In this document: positions 1-6,350 of the stretch, in pieces
Layout: each line of letters starts with the position of its first letter
Position numbering within the stretch: the stretch's first letter is position 1
From: Hyphomicrobiales bacterium
GTDB taxonomy: Bacteria; Pseudomonadota; Alphaproteobacteria; Rhizobiales; Xanthobacteraceae
Assembly: GCA_016201085.1 (NCBI GenBank)
Contig: JACQDO010000088.1
Coordinates: 1 to 8,425 of the forward strand
Length of the DNA stretch: 8,425 bases
Reading direction: 5' to 3'
The notes under the pieces: model-generated
Database searches by the model: none
What the model saw: only the letters and a program-made list of their open reading frames with translations
What the model was told of the DNA's origin: nothing
Program-made: the position numbers and the translations under genes

Positions 1-1200
1 GTGATTCGGCATCGCGCAACTGGTCTGCGCCACGAAGGTGTTCGGGTGCATCATGCAGATCTGCGCGAGCTCCTTGCGGCGCTCGACCTTGCCTTGAAGC
101 ACCTTGCCGTGGACGGAGAACTTCGTGTTCTGGCCCATGTAACTCGCGGTCGAGGATTGCCCGCCGGTGTTCGAGTAAACCTGCGTATCGAGCACGAGCA
201 CCTTGATGTTCATGCCGCTCGCCAACATGCGGCTCAACGATTGGAAGCCGATGTCGAGCATCGCGCCGTCGCCGCCGATGACCCAGAGCATCTTGTCCTT
301 CCAGCCCATTTGATCCCAGCGCGCGCGGATGCCCATCGCGTCGGCGGGCGCGTTCTCGAAAAGCGAATTGGTCCACGGCACGAGATACGGATTGTAGGGA
401 TACGTGCTCGCATAAACCGTGGAGCAGCCGGTCGAGTTGACGAGGCCGATGTTTTCCTTGCCGTAAACGAAGCCCGTCGCCGCGAGCATCATGCGCAGGG
501 CGGTGCCTTCGCCGCAACCCATGCACGAACCGGCGCCGCCGACGTAGAGCAACGAACGCTCGGCGAGCATCATGTCGGAGAGCAGCTTCTCATTGATGAA
601 CTGCTTCGGTGTCTCCGGCAGATGATTGTAGAAGCCCCAGGTGCGCTGGAAGCGCTTCAGCGTCGGGTCGTCCTTCTTGAGCATCGCGAGCGCGCCGTGA
701 TTGCCGCAGGCATCGACACACTCGGCGCAGCCCTTGCACTTCGTCGGGTCGATGAAGATGCCGAAATAGCCCGGTTCCTGCCCCTTCTTCTCATAGACCG
801 ACCAGAACTTCGTCGTCTTGGCGAATTGCTTCGCGTAATGCTCGCGCTGGACCGGGTCTTCAATCTTCGCCAGCTCGGCTTCGAGCTTCGACTTGGGGAC
901 GACCTTGCCGAGGATGGCGGTGTCGGGGCACTCGGTCACGCAATCCATGCACGCGACGCAGTTCTCGCTGTTGAGCAGCGGAATCTCCGGCGCGATGTAG
1001 GAGAAGTCGCGCAGCACGCCCGTGCCGGCGGGGATGAACGAGCGCAGCGTCGAATTGTCGGCGGGCAGTTCGAGTTCGGCGCTGCCGTCGTTGTAAGCGC
1101 CGACGATGCGTTCGTTGAAGTCCTGCACGTTGAGGACGTCGTCGGTGATGGGAACGCGGTTGACGCGCTCTTGAATGGGGGCTTCGAGGATGTCAGCCAT
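1..1200 (-). CDS. Pyruvate:ferredoxin (2-oxoacid) oxidoreductase, ferredoxin + TPP-binding subunit, 3' end outside window
   Basis: The first 400 residues are visible and the frame runs off the left edge. The enzyme family oxidatively decarboxylates pyruvate (or another 2-oxoacid) to acyl-CoA and passes electrons to ferredoxin in the cytoplasm. Two 4Fe-4S motifs are clear: C81-x2-C84-x2-C87-x3-C91-P and C155-x2-C158-x2-C161-x3-C165. Next comes a PFOR-type CxxCGEG motif (C226, C229), then C259 in STGCSTVY, which match the proximal-cluster ligands of one-chain PFOR. The TPP motif runs from GDGAMLDIG (about 310-318) to VYSNTGGQ (341-348). In one-chain NifJ the ferredoxin domain is internal; here it starts the protein about 80 residues in, so this looks like a split enzyme whose alpha/gamma part should be a separate gene. 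The ATG at 1200 gives a natural N-terminus (MADILEAPIQ), though only a weak purine-rich tract precedes it. The gene lies 48 nt downstream of the HEPN gene on the same strand. Confidence 0.9.
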   Translation of the reverse strand, partial: MADILEAPIQERVNRVPITDDVLNVQDFNERIVGAYNDGSAELELPADNSTLRSFIPAGTGVLRDFSYIAPEIPLLNSENCVACMDCVTECPDTAILGKVVPKSKLEAELAKIEDPVQREHYAKQFAKTTKFWSVYEKKGQEPGYFGIFIDPTKCKGCAECVDACGNHGALAMLKKDDPTLKRFQRTWGFYNHLPETPKQFINEKLLSDMMLAERSLLYVGGAGSCMGCGEGTALRMMLAATGFVYGKENIGLVNSTGCSTVYASTYPYNPYLVPWTNSLFENAPADAMGIRARWDQMGWKDKMLWVIGGDGAMLDIGFQSLSRMLASGMNIKVLVLDTQVYSNTGGQSSTASYMGQNTKFSVHGKVLQGKVERRKELAQICMMHPNTFVAQTSCAMPNH

Positions 1201-1248
1201 AGTCTTAATCTTTCTCTTAATCGCAGTCTGGTTTGAACAATACAGATG

Positions 1249-1662
1249 TCAAGGTCGCGCCTCCTTCGGAAGTAGGTTGACGACAAAATCGTAAATGGAC
1301 TGAGCCAGTTGCAGCGCCTCGTCGAACTCTTCGCGAGTCGGCATGGGTTCGTAGGCGCCTCCAGGGTAGCGGAAGGCGGAGGCGTAGGGCGTGAGCACGG
1401 CGGCGGCTTTCTCGATCTTCCCAAAACCGGGATTGAACTCCGCGGCTTGCTTCACCAGTTCGGCCACGTCGTGGGTTTTTGGAAACGGTTCGTCCTGGCC
1501 CTGCAACCAAGCTTTGATGGATTTCTCCGCCGCCTGCTGGCAGTGGTAAATCGCCGTGTCGAGCAGCGGGTCCGCCAGCGACGCCAAAGCACGCGCCGAA
1601 CGCAGATCGTGATCGGCGCGGGTCAGCCAGTCGCGAACCAGTTCGCGCGCGGCTTCATCCAT
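1249..1662 (-). CDS. HEPN domain protein (HepT-like partner of an MNT nucleotidyltransferase)
   Basis: A 137-residue all-helical protein. The pattern YHCQQAAEKSIKAWL (about residues 37-51), followed by PKTHDVAEL and FRYPGG, is typical of the PF05168 HEPN family. Many HEPN proteins are RNases or toxin components paired with a minimal nucleotidyltransferase (MNT). I do not see a canonical R-x4-6-H ribonuclease motif, so RNase activity is uncertain. I chose the ATG at 1662 because it overlaps the stop of the MNT remnant (TGA 1655-1657) in the arrangement ATGGATGA, usual for coupled MNT-HEPN pairs. An in-frame ATG at 1677 with AGGTG seven bases upstream is the alternative and adds five residues. 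An intact MNT partner is missing. The family call is firm; a toxin role is inferred. Confidence 0.82.
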   Translation of the reverse strand: MDEAARELVRDWLTRADHDLRSARALASLADPLLDTAIYHCQQAAEKSIKAWLQGQDEPFPKTHDVAELVKQAAEFNPGFGKIEKAAAVLTPYASAFRYPGGAYEPMPTREEFDEALQLAQSIYDFVVNLLPKEARP

Positions 1663-1810
1663 ACAGTTTGCGACCATGAGCAAGCACCTGATGAAACAAA
1701 GAAGCCCGTAAATGCTTGTAGCGGTCCACCTGGGCGCGTGTGGGAACAATCACGTCCTTGGGCATCCCCAGACCGCGCAGACAACCATGCGCCCGTTGGG
1801 AGCGGCGGAT
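1655..1810 (-). pseudogene. C-terminal remnant of an MNT-type nucleotidyltransferase, 5' part missing
   Basis: In a frame different from DUF2442 and HEPN, the minus strand reads CLRGLGMPKDVIVPTRAQ (about 1783-1730), then VDRYKHLRASLFHQVLAHGR, ending KLYG at a TGA at 1655-1657. This matches the C-terminus of MNT nucleotidyltransferases as I know them: a leucine-rich RaLrGlg segment, a (P)xDvIV strand carrying the last conserved Asp, and a closing LxxGrxLY. It sits directly upstream of the HEPN gene with the 8-nt ATGGATGA overlap usual for MNT-HEPN pairs. No N-terminal part with the GSxxxG-x-DxD catalytic motif is present. Further upstream the frame is only a shadow of DUF2442, so the left half of the gene seems deleted. 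The join lies at about 1805-1828. The family call rests on recalled patterns only. Confidence 0.5.
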
Positions 1811-2061
1811 GGCGGTCGCTGCGGCCAGTCGTGCAACGTGGCCGGGTCGAAGTCCGCGCCGTTCGGCCAGACGAGCGTGTGAACCTCGCGATCCAGCGCG
1901 ACCTGCTCGAACAGTTTCAAATCTCGCAGCGGCCCGTAGATTTCGCCTTTGAGCACGGGCGCAAAGTCAATCCGCCGTGACGTGCCATCGCTAAAGTCCA
2001 CTTTCAGCGTGTAAGGCGCGACAATCGCGAACGACTGCACTCGATAGATGGCGTGACTCAC
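1750..2061 (-). CDS. DUF2442 domain protein with aberrant C-terminal tail
   Basis: A 103-residue protein whose first 79 residues match DUF2442: a beta-rich N-terminus, YTLKVDFSDGTSRRIDF, and then the family signature HTLVWPNGADFDPATLHDW. DUF2442 proteins are small, of unknown biochemical function, and often occur in toxin-antitoxin-like pairs with DUF4160; no DUF4160 gene is visible here. The start is a GTG at 2061 that overlaps the stop of the upstream small ORF (GTGA, 2058-2061), which implies translational coupling. The last 24 residues (from PQRPPSAAPN to the end) do not look like the family. They appear to be an out-of-frame reading of an MNT gene, so the natural C-terminus may have been lost in a deletion. 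The domain call is good; the function is unknown. Confidence 0.78.
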   Translation of the reverse strand: MSHAIYRVQSFAIVAPYTLKVDFSDGTSRRIDFAPVLKGEIYGPLRDLKLFEQVALDREVHTLVWPNGADFDPATLHDWPQRPPSAAPNGRMVVCAVWGCPRT

Positions 2062-2255
2062 GAAGCTTTGCGTTGTTTGGTTTGCAGGTTGACGACCTGA
2101 TGGCCGGAAACTTCCTGACGCTTGCGTGCCTCGGCGAAAAGACGATCCACATCATGCCCATAGGCGGCGGAGAGTTCATCCTTGATGCGCCAAATCTCCT
2201 TCAAGACCACATCACCTGTCTCGAGGAGCTTCTGTTCTTTGATTGTTTCACTCAT
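2058..2255 (-). CDS. Small antitoxin-like protein following a PIN-domain gene
   Basis: A 65-residue, charged, mostly helical protein containing WRIKDELSAAYGHDVDRLF and ending in a basic tail. It has no signal peptide or membrane segment. Its ATG overlaps the stop of the PIN-domain frame by 8 nt (ATGAGTGA, 2248-2255), and its stop overlaps the GTG of the DUF2442 gene. As I recall, short ORFs of this kind follow PIN genes of this subtype and are presumed cognate antitoxins in a toxin-first order. That role is inferred from position and size; there is no recognisable DNA-binding domain. The DUF2442 gene downstream is probably translated from the same message. Confidence 0.65.
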   Translation of the reverse strand: MSETIKEQKLLETGDVVLKEIWRIKDELSAAYGHDVDRLFAEARKRQEVSGHQVVNLQTKQRKAS

Positions 2256-2910
2256 ACAAGTCTCCAGTCAATTCGTCCGGCGTGCAGAGCACCGGCAGAG
2301 CATACCCGGACTTCTCGGCCAGCCGCCGCAAGCGCGCTTGGATGGCCGCGTTGGCGATGTGCCGACAATTCCAACTCAAAAGTATATCCATCTCATGAAC
2401 CGTGGCGAGCGCGATATGCGCGGCATCGCGATCCGCCGAAGATGGCAACAGACCCGACTTGAGAATCTCTTTCGTCAATGCATTGGCATCTTCGGTCAAA
2501 TCTAGAAGTTTGATCGTAGCCATCAGCTCAAGCCTCTGTCGGGCCATTTCTTGGTGCCCGCTGCTAATCTCATCGAGAACCACTTGGGATGTGAAAAGCT
2601 CATGCTTTGCCCGCTTCAAATCCCACCAATCCTTCGTGACCTGCTGGTGCGCCGCTTGCACCAGATCGCGCATCAACGCGAAATAGGTTTCGTGATGCGC
2701 CGCCGGATCGTGCGAGGTGTACATCAACTGCACGACCAGATAGAGGCGCTTGGCCGGCGTATCGGCCGCCGCCGCGGTCATGATGTCTTTTTCGCGCAGG
2801 ATCGGCGCATGGCCTTCGATCAGCAGTCGCGTGCGTTGATCGCCGTTGGTGACCAAACAGTCGCCAAGGATGAATCGTTCGCCGGGTTTGAGTTCGACCT
2901 TGAGGCCCAT
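2248..2910 (-). CDS. flbT: Chimeric frame: FlbT N-terminus fused to PIN-domain toxin C-terminus
   Basis: This 220-residue frame has two unrelated halves. Residues 1-87 are FlbT, the alphaproteobacterial regulator that binds flagellin mRNA: LKVELKPGERFILGDC, NGDQRTRLLIEG, APILREKDI, ADTPAKRLYL and QLMY are all present, but the last roughly 50 residues of FlbT are absent. Residues 81-220 are a VapC-like PIN domain lacking its first strand and first catalytic acid. They keep E114 (VVLDEI), D160/D162 (SSADRDAAHIA), D175 (MDILLSWNCRHI) and a CTPDEL end. The switch lies in RDLVQAA (residues 81-87, 2650-2670), which suits both families. Start: the ATG at 2910 has AAGGAG nine bases upstream and gives a standard FlbT N-terminus; the in-frame ATG at 2937 would add nine unneeded residues. 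The 5' half lies 81 nt downstream of flagellin 1 and the 3' half is coupled to the antitoxin-like ORF. An assembly chimera is more likely than a real fusion, and in either case neither half should be functional as read. Confidence 0.85.
   Translation of the reverse strand: MGLKVELKPGERFILGDCLVTNGDQRTRLLIEGHAPILREKDIMTAAAADTPAKRLYLVVQLMYTSHDPAAHHETYFALMRDLVQAAHQQVTKDWWDLKRAKHELFTSQVVLDEISSGHQEMARQRLELMATIKLLDLTEDANALTKEILKSGLLPSSADRDAAHIALATVHEMDILLSWNCRHIANAAIQARLRRLAEKSGYALPVLCTPDELTGDLYE
2650..2670. other. Putative chimera junction between two source sequences
   Basis: On the minus strand the seven codons encoding RDLVQAA fit both parents: FlbT has a (V/M)RD(I/L)V(E/Q)AA segment here, and the PIN family has SRDL(I/V)xAAHQQ near its N-terminus. 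Left of this tract every gene belongs to a toxin-antitoxin/PFOR neighbourhood; right of it every gene belongs to an alphaproteobacterial flagellar locus. A shared tract of about 21 bases is the size at which short-k-mer assembly can merge unrelated genomes. The consensus sequences are from memory. Confidence 0.65.
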
Positions 2911-2991
2911 TTGGAGCCGCTCCTTGCGGCAAATCATCGGTTACGGGCGGGCGTCGAGAAGGTCTCCTGCCTCGGCGCTAGCGTGCCGCCT

Positions 2992-3807
2992 TTACTGGAA
3001 CAGCTTCAGCACGTTCTGATCGGCTTGCGCGGCGAGCGACAGCGCGGTGGTCGAGAGCTGCTGACGGGTCTGCAGGGCCAAGAGGTTGGCGCCTTCCTCG
3101 TTGCTGTCGGCCAGCGTCAGGTTATCGGCGCCGGTATTTAGCGTGTTGATCATCGCCTTGGTGAAGTCCTGGCGTACTTGCACGGTCTGCAGGTTAGAGC
3201 TCAGAGCTTGCGACTGCGAGCGCAGGGTCACCAGCGCCGCCGTCAGATCGGTGTTGGCGGCGTCGATATCGGTGGAGCTGCCCCAGTTATTGGCCGCGCC
3301 GGTAATCGCGAGATCGCCGGCGGTCGTATCGTCGACGGCGGTAATGACGACGGTCGATGAGCCGGTTTCGTTCAGCGTAATGGTGAGATCGTTACCGCCA
3401 AGCAGATTGACGCCGTTGATGCCGGAGTCGGCCGCGAGCTGATCGATCTGACCGCGGATGGCGTCGAACTGCGTGGCTAAGCTTTTGCGCACAGTTGTGT
3501 CGCTGGACTGCTGCGCCTGGCTGATAAGCGACTGCGCCGACTGCACCAGCTTGGTGATGGCGGTGATGCCGTTGTTGGCGGCCTGAATGGTATTGATGCC
3601 GGTCGACATGGTGTCGAGCAGGCTGTTGAGATCGTTGGCGCGGATAGACAGGCTCTGCGCGGTGAAAAAATTGATCGGATTGTCGAGCGCCGAATTGACC
3701 CGCCTGCCGGTTGCGAGTCTCAATTGCGTCGACGAGATCAAATCGGACGTCTGCTGCAATTGAAGGAGGTTGGCACGAACCCCACCCGAAAGGACGATGT
3801 CACTCAT
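2992..3807 (-). CDS. Flagellin 1
   Basis: A 271-residue filament subunit, exported through the flagellar type III apparatus and polymerised outside the cell. It has both conserved ends of flagellin: the N-terminal D0/D1 helix (NLLQLQQTSDLI, RLATGRRVNSALDNP, NFFTAQSL) and the C-terminal helix (RQDFTKAMINTL, ADSNEEGANLLALQTRQQLS, QADQNVLKLFQ). The short middle means the outer D2/D3 domains are essentially absent, as in many Alphaproteobacteria. It contains no cysteine. Start: the ATG at 3807 gives the usual MSDIVLS, with a GGGGGAG ribosome-binding site six bases upstream. It closely resembles flagellin 2, sharing GINTIQAANNGI, DTTVRKSL and ADSNxEGANLLALQTRQQ, but differs in the middle. flbT follows 81 nt downstream with no terminator seen, so the two are probably one transcript. 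The Ser/Thr-rich centre could be glycosylated. Confidence 0.95.
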   Translation of the reverse strand: MSDIVLSGGVRANLLQLQQTSDLISSTQLRLATGRRVNSALDNPINFFTAQSLSIRANDLNSLLDTMSTGINTIQAANNGITAITKLVQSAQSLISQAQQSSDTTVRKSLATQFDAIRGQIDQLAADSGINGVNLLGGNDLTITLNETGSSTVVITAVDDTTAGDLAITGAANNWGSSTDIDAANTDLTAALVTLRSQSQALSSNLQTVQVRQDFTKAMINTLNTGADNLTLADSNEEGANLLALQTRQQLSTTALSLAAQADQNVLKLFQ

Positions 3808-3869
3808 GGCAAGCTCCCCCTGAAATGGGTTCAACGACCACTGCGATAATGAATTGTTAGGGTTGATAT

Positions 3870-3877
3870 ATGGTTAA
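3870..3877 (-). promoter_or_regulatory. CtrA-like half-site TTAACCAT upstream of flagellin 1
   Basis: On the minus strand TTAACCAT is followed by ATATCAA, giving TTAA-N7-TCAA, one base from the CtrA consensus TTAA-N7-TTAA. It lies about 63 nt upstream of the flagellin 1 start codon. CtrA is the alphaproteobacterial cell-cycle and motility regulator. Binding is inferred from the motif only. Confidence 0.4.
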
Positions 3878-3975
3878 CGGCGCCTGCAAGCAGCTTACGA
3901 AACTCGTGAAAAGCAGCGAAATAAGCAGGTCAAAATCGATATCGCGCGGCCATTTCCGTAACTTCCTGGAAACTT

Positions 3976-3983
3976 ATGGTTAA
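3976..3983 (-). promoter_or_regulatory. CtrA-like half-site TTAACCAT between flagellin 1 and the amidotransferase gene
   Basis: On the minus strand TTAACCAT is followed by AAGTTTC (TTAA-N7-TTTC). It lies in the divergent intergenic region, about 108 nt upstream of the amidotransferase start and 169 nt upstream of flagellin 1, so it could serve either gene. No convincing -35/-10 pair was found nearby. Confidence 0.35.
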
Positions 3984-4090
3984 CACTTTCTATAGGATAA
4001 TGAAGGCACAACGCGCGGCGCGGCCGATTTAGCCTCCACCACCGAGGGCGGGGCTCTGCATTTGATGAACCCGTCCGAAGGAAACATGCA

Positions 4091-5494
4091 ATGTGCGGAA
4101 TCGCGGTGGCGATCGATTGGCCGGATGCCGAGGCGGTCGTTCGGCAATTAGTTGACGGGATTCTTCACCGCGGCGACATTACCGATCCGATTTTCTCGCC
4201 GCGCCCCAATAGCGCGATGTGCACCCGCCGTCTGCGCATCGTCGATGCCGAAAACGCCATTCAGCCGCAACTTTCGCCCGATGGACGCATCGCAGTCGCA
4301 TTCAACGGCGAGATTTATAATTACCTCGAATTAAGGCGCGAACTGCGGGAGCTCGGCGCAATCTTTAAGACCGAATCCGACACCGAAGTCATTGCATGCG
4401 CTTTACAGGCCTGGGGACCGCCGGCTCTCGGCAAGTTCGTCGGCATGTTTGCGTTTGTTGCTATCGACATGGTGACCGGAGAATTTCTCGCGGCGCGCGA
4501 TACGTTCGGCGTCAAGCCCCTTTACGTTATTCAGTCGCCATCCGGCTTCTTGTTCTGCTCCGAAATGCGCCCGCTGCTTGAAGCCGTCGAGGTTGGCGAC
4601 GTCATGCTGTTGCCGCCCGGCTACATGCTGGCGCGCAATGCCTGCGTTCCTTTCAAGACCGCCCTTGGCATCCCGACGCTTGCGCCCTTGCCGGGAGATG
4701 CGCGGTCCCTCGATGCGCTTCTCAGCGAGGCGGTGCGATCGCGCCTGCCGCTCGGTCTTCCGGTTGCCACCATGTTCAGCGGCGGCATCGACAGCACTTT
4801 GATTGCGCACTACGCGCGCCGTTTCCGTCCGGAAATGCCGGGCTATTTCGTCGGTGGCGAGGACGCGCCGGACTATCGCTACGCCGCCGCATATGCCGAT
4901 CGAACCGGCTTCGACCTTCGCTGCGTGCCGTTCGATGCGGGTAGCGAGCGGGTCTTTTCGCTGATCGACGACGTCGTGGAAATAACGGAATCGTTCGAGC
5001 CGAATTTGATCCGCGGCGCCGTCTGCTCGCTGGCGGTCTCGGAGAAAATCCATCGGGATGGATTTCGCGTCGCCTTATGCGGGGAAGGGGCTGACGAGTT
5101 GTTCTGCGGCTACCCGCCGCTGGAAATCGCCTTCCAGGACGACTTTACCGTAGGCCAGGCGCTGCGAAATGAATGCCTCGGTCTCATGCATCGCATCAGC
5201 TTGCAACGGGTGGACCGCTGTTCGATGCGCTATCAACTCGAAACGCGCGAGCCGTTTCTCGATCCATCGATCGTGAACTTCGCCTTGAATGCCGATCCGT
5301 CCGCCCATGTGGGCAATGTCGGCGGCAGAATCGTCGGCAAGCGCCTGCTGCGGGAAATTTACAATCTCTATCCGGATGAACTGCCGGCGCTCATCCGCGA
5401 TCGGACGAAAGTACCGTTCGGCGAGGGGGCGGGGCTTGACGCGACGCCCGAGGGCTCATCGTGGAAACTTCGCTTCAACGAAGCCTTCGGCTAG
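4091..5494 (+). CDS. Asparagine synthetase-like glutamine amidotransferase, interrupted by in-frame TAG
   Basis: A class II (Ntn) glutaminase joined to an ATP-dependent synthetase domain; the family transfers amide nitrogen from glutamine to an adenylated carboxylate. The nucleophile C2 follows the initiator Met (MCGI). R47 (RRLRIVD), N72-G73 (FNGEIYN) and D97 (ESDTEVI) match the glutamine-binding residues. The PPi loop is SGGIDS (230-235) and GEGADE lies at 331-336, with LETREPFLD and DRTKVPFGEG further on. Start: Cys must be residue 2, which fixes the ATG at 4091; GAAGGA lies eight bases upstream, and an out-of-frame ATG at 4086 is ignored. Codon 468 is TAG, but the same frame continues for 64 family-like codons. 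The gene is divergent from flagellin 1 and convergent with flaF, lies in a filament locus, and may amidate a surface sugar or peptide precursor rather than make free asparagine. That role is inferred. Confidence 0.88.
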   Translation: MCGIAVAIDWPDAEAVVRQLVDGILHRGDITDPIFSPRPNSAMCTRRLRIVDAENAIQPQLSPDGRIAVAFNGEIYNYLELRRELRELGAIFKTESDTEVIACALQAWGPPALGKFVGMFAFVAIDMVTGEFLAARDTFGVKPLYVIQSPSGFLFCSEMRPLLEAVEVGDVMLLPPGYMLARNACVPFKTALGIPTLAPLPGDARSLDALLSEAVRSRLPLGLPVATMFSGGIDSTLIAHYARRFRPEMPGYFVGGEDAPDYRYAAAYADRTGFDLRCVPFDAGSERVFSLIDDVVEITESFEPNLIRGAVCSLAVSEKIHRDGFRVALCGEGADELFCGYPPLEIAFQDDFTVGQALRNECLGLMHRISLQRVDRCSMRYQLETREPFLDPSIVNFALNADPSAHVGNVGGRIVGKRLLREIYNLYPDELPALIRDRTKVPFGEGAGLDATPEGSSWKLRFNEAFG

Positions 5495-5689
5495 CGGGAT
5501 CTTCAGGACGGGAAGAAGGAATTTGCCGCTTTCGGCGTGCAGACGCGCGAGGAGCTCTACTATATCCGCAAGTTGGCGAACGTGATGGATATCAATCGTG
5601 TGCCGCATCTGCGCGGCCGCGCGTCGATATCCTTCCCGATCGAGAGATATCGCGAAAAACTAAAGGCCTACGATTACGCCTGTCTTTGA
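5495..5689 (+). pseudogene. In-frame C-terminal tail of the amidotransferase, after the TAG
   Basis: Immediately after the TAG at 5492-5494 the same reading frame stays open for 64 codons to a TGA at 5687-5689. The product begins RDLQDGKKEFAAFGVQTREE and continues through LYYIRKLANV to a YDYACL end. FGVQTREELYYIRKL is the kind of segment that closes asparagine synthetases (compare the E-E-x-Y-Y-x-R pattern in the family), so this is authentic coding sequence cut off by one nonsense codon. With the stop replaced by a sense codon the protein would be 532 residues, near the usual length for the family. A sequencing or consensus error and a true nonsense mutation are the two main explanations. 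Confidence 0.75.
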
Positions 5690-5755
5690 CAATGCAACGG
5701 CCTGGCGCGCAATTCACCCGCGCGCGTCACGATCCAGAATTTTGGAAGTTGCGGA

Positions 5756-6127
5756 TCAGGCGGCGCGAGCGATCAAGCCGGCGGCCAGATTGCGATTGAT
5801 ATCGATCAGGGTCGAGATCATTTCCGGTTTGGGCTCGGCCAAGATCGCGAGCGTATGCTTCATGACGAAAATACCCAGGTTAGCCACGTTTTGCCGGATG
5901 GCTTTCGGCAATGGGTTCTCGGCTTTCGTCACCGTCGAAATGAAAATTGTCCAAAGCATGCGGTTGTAGCGCAGCGCATCGTCGAGCTCGTTTAAGCTTC
6001 TTGCCTCCCAGTTGCCCTGTACCCTCTGGAGTCGCAAGGCGGCTTCCAGGAGCAGGTCGGCTTCCGTGGAGCGGGGCGAGGCGATTTTTTCTGAAACGGC
6101 TTTATAAAGGCGCGTAGCGCTGCTCAT
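5756..6127 (-). CDS. flaF: Flagellar biosynthesis regulator FlaF
   Basis: A 123-residue cytoplasmic protein typical in size for FlaF. Recognisable segments are EADLLLEAALRL near residues 22-33, LDDALRYNRMLWTIF around 48-62, ENPLPKAIRQNVANLGIFV around 69-87, and a closing LIDINRNLAAGL. In Alphaproteobacteria FlaF and FlbT act in opposition to tie flagellin translation and secretion to hook completion; FlaF is needed for flagellin synthesis and may act as a flagellin chaperone. The start at 6127 is preceded by a weak AGAAG about seven bases upstream. The gene lies downstream of flagellin 2 but beyond a strong terminator, so it probably has its own promoter or depends on readthrough. It is convergent with the amidotransferase gene (66 nt between ends). 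FlbT lies at the far end of the locus instead of adjacent. Confidence 0.88.
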   Translation of the reverse strand: MSSATRLYKAVSEKIASPRSTEADLLLEAALRLQRVQGNWEARSLNELDDALRYNRMLWTIFISTVTKAENPLPKAIRQNVANLGIFVMKHTLAILAEPKPEMISTLIDINRNLAAGLIARAA

Positions 6128-6277
6128 AAATATGCTTCTACCTGTTGATGGCTGACTCTGGTTGAATATATCGCGGCTCTATTAATAATTAATTCTTCGC
6201 AGCCGCCGGGCCACTTTGGCATTATTAAGAGCCCTGGCAATGGTTTTCGTGTCGCATACCGCCTCGTTGAGGAGGCA

Positions 6278-6285
6278 TTAACCAT
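6278..6285 (+). promoter_or_regulatory. CtrA-like site TTAACCATAAATTTA upstream of flaF
   Basis: TTAACCAT followed by AAATTTA gives TTAA-N7-TTTA, one base from the TTAA-N7-TTAA consensus. It lies between the flagellin 2 terminator and flaF, about 151 nt upstream of the flaF start. This is the best match in the window. Use by CtrA is inferred. Confidence 0.4.
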
Positions 6286-6298
6286 AAATTTATCGGCC

Positions 6299-6329
6299 AA
6301 AAAAACGGCGGCCCGCAGGCCGCCGTTTT
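6299..6329 (-). terminator. Rho-independent terminator of flagellin 2
   Basis: An eight-base-pair GC stem (CGGCGGCC 6306-6313 with GGCCGCCG 6318-6325) closes a CGCA loop and is flanked by AAAA/TTTT. On the minus strand it is followed by seven T (complement of 6299-6305). It begins 21 nt downstream of the flagellin 2 stop codon. The A/T flanks make it partly bidirectional. Confidence 0.9.
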
Positions 6330-6350
6330 CGCATGAGTTGTTGCCGAAGC

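Noticed and set aside
1204..1222. CTTAATC direct repeat (TTAA-N8-TTAA) in the PFOR leader as a CtrA site
   Set aside because: The spacing is eight rather than seven, the flanks do not fit, and the segment does not appear to be alphaproteobacterial.
1..1236. A 411-codon open frame on the plus strand
   Set aside because: It lies opposite the PFOR subunit, which has clear iron-sulfur and TPP motifs; the plus-strand product is an Arg/Ala/His-rich shadow of high-GC coding.
1309..1980. A 223-codon plus-strand frame across the HEPN and DUF2442 genes
   Set aside because: It spans two recognisable minus-strand genes and their boundary, and has an Arg-rich shadow composition.
2248..2262. The fusion protein ends LTGDLYE, which resembles a segment found late in true FlbT
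   Set aside because: The preceding CTPDEL and the rest of the half are PIN-family, so the likeness is probably chance and does not show a retained FlbT C-terminus.
2911..2937. Upstream in-frame ATG at 2937 for the FlbT-like frame
   Set aside because: The ATG at 2910 gives the family-standard N-terminus and has AAGGAG at a good distance; the nine extra residues would cover this ribosome-binding site.
5492..5494. TAG decoded as pyrrolysine or by programmed readthrough
   Set aside because: There is no sign of pyl genes or a readthrough context, and Hyphomicrobiales are not known to me to use TAG as sense; mutation or sequencing error is simpler.
5705..5726. GCGCGC inverted repeat between the amidotransferase and flaF stops as a terminator
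   Set aside because: The loop is nine bases and no T-tract follows on either strand, so it is not a convincing terminator.
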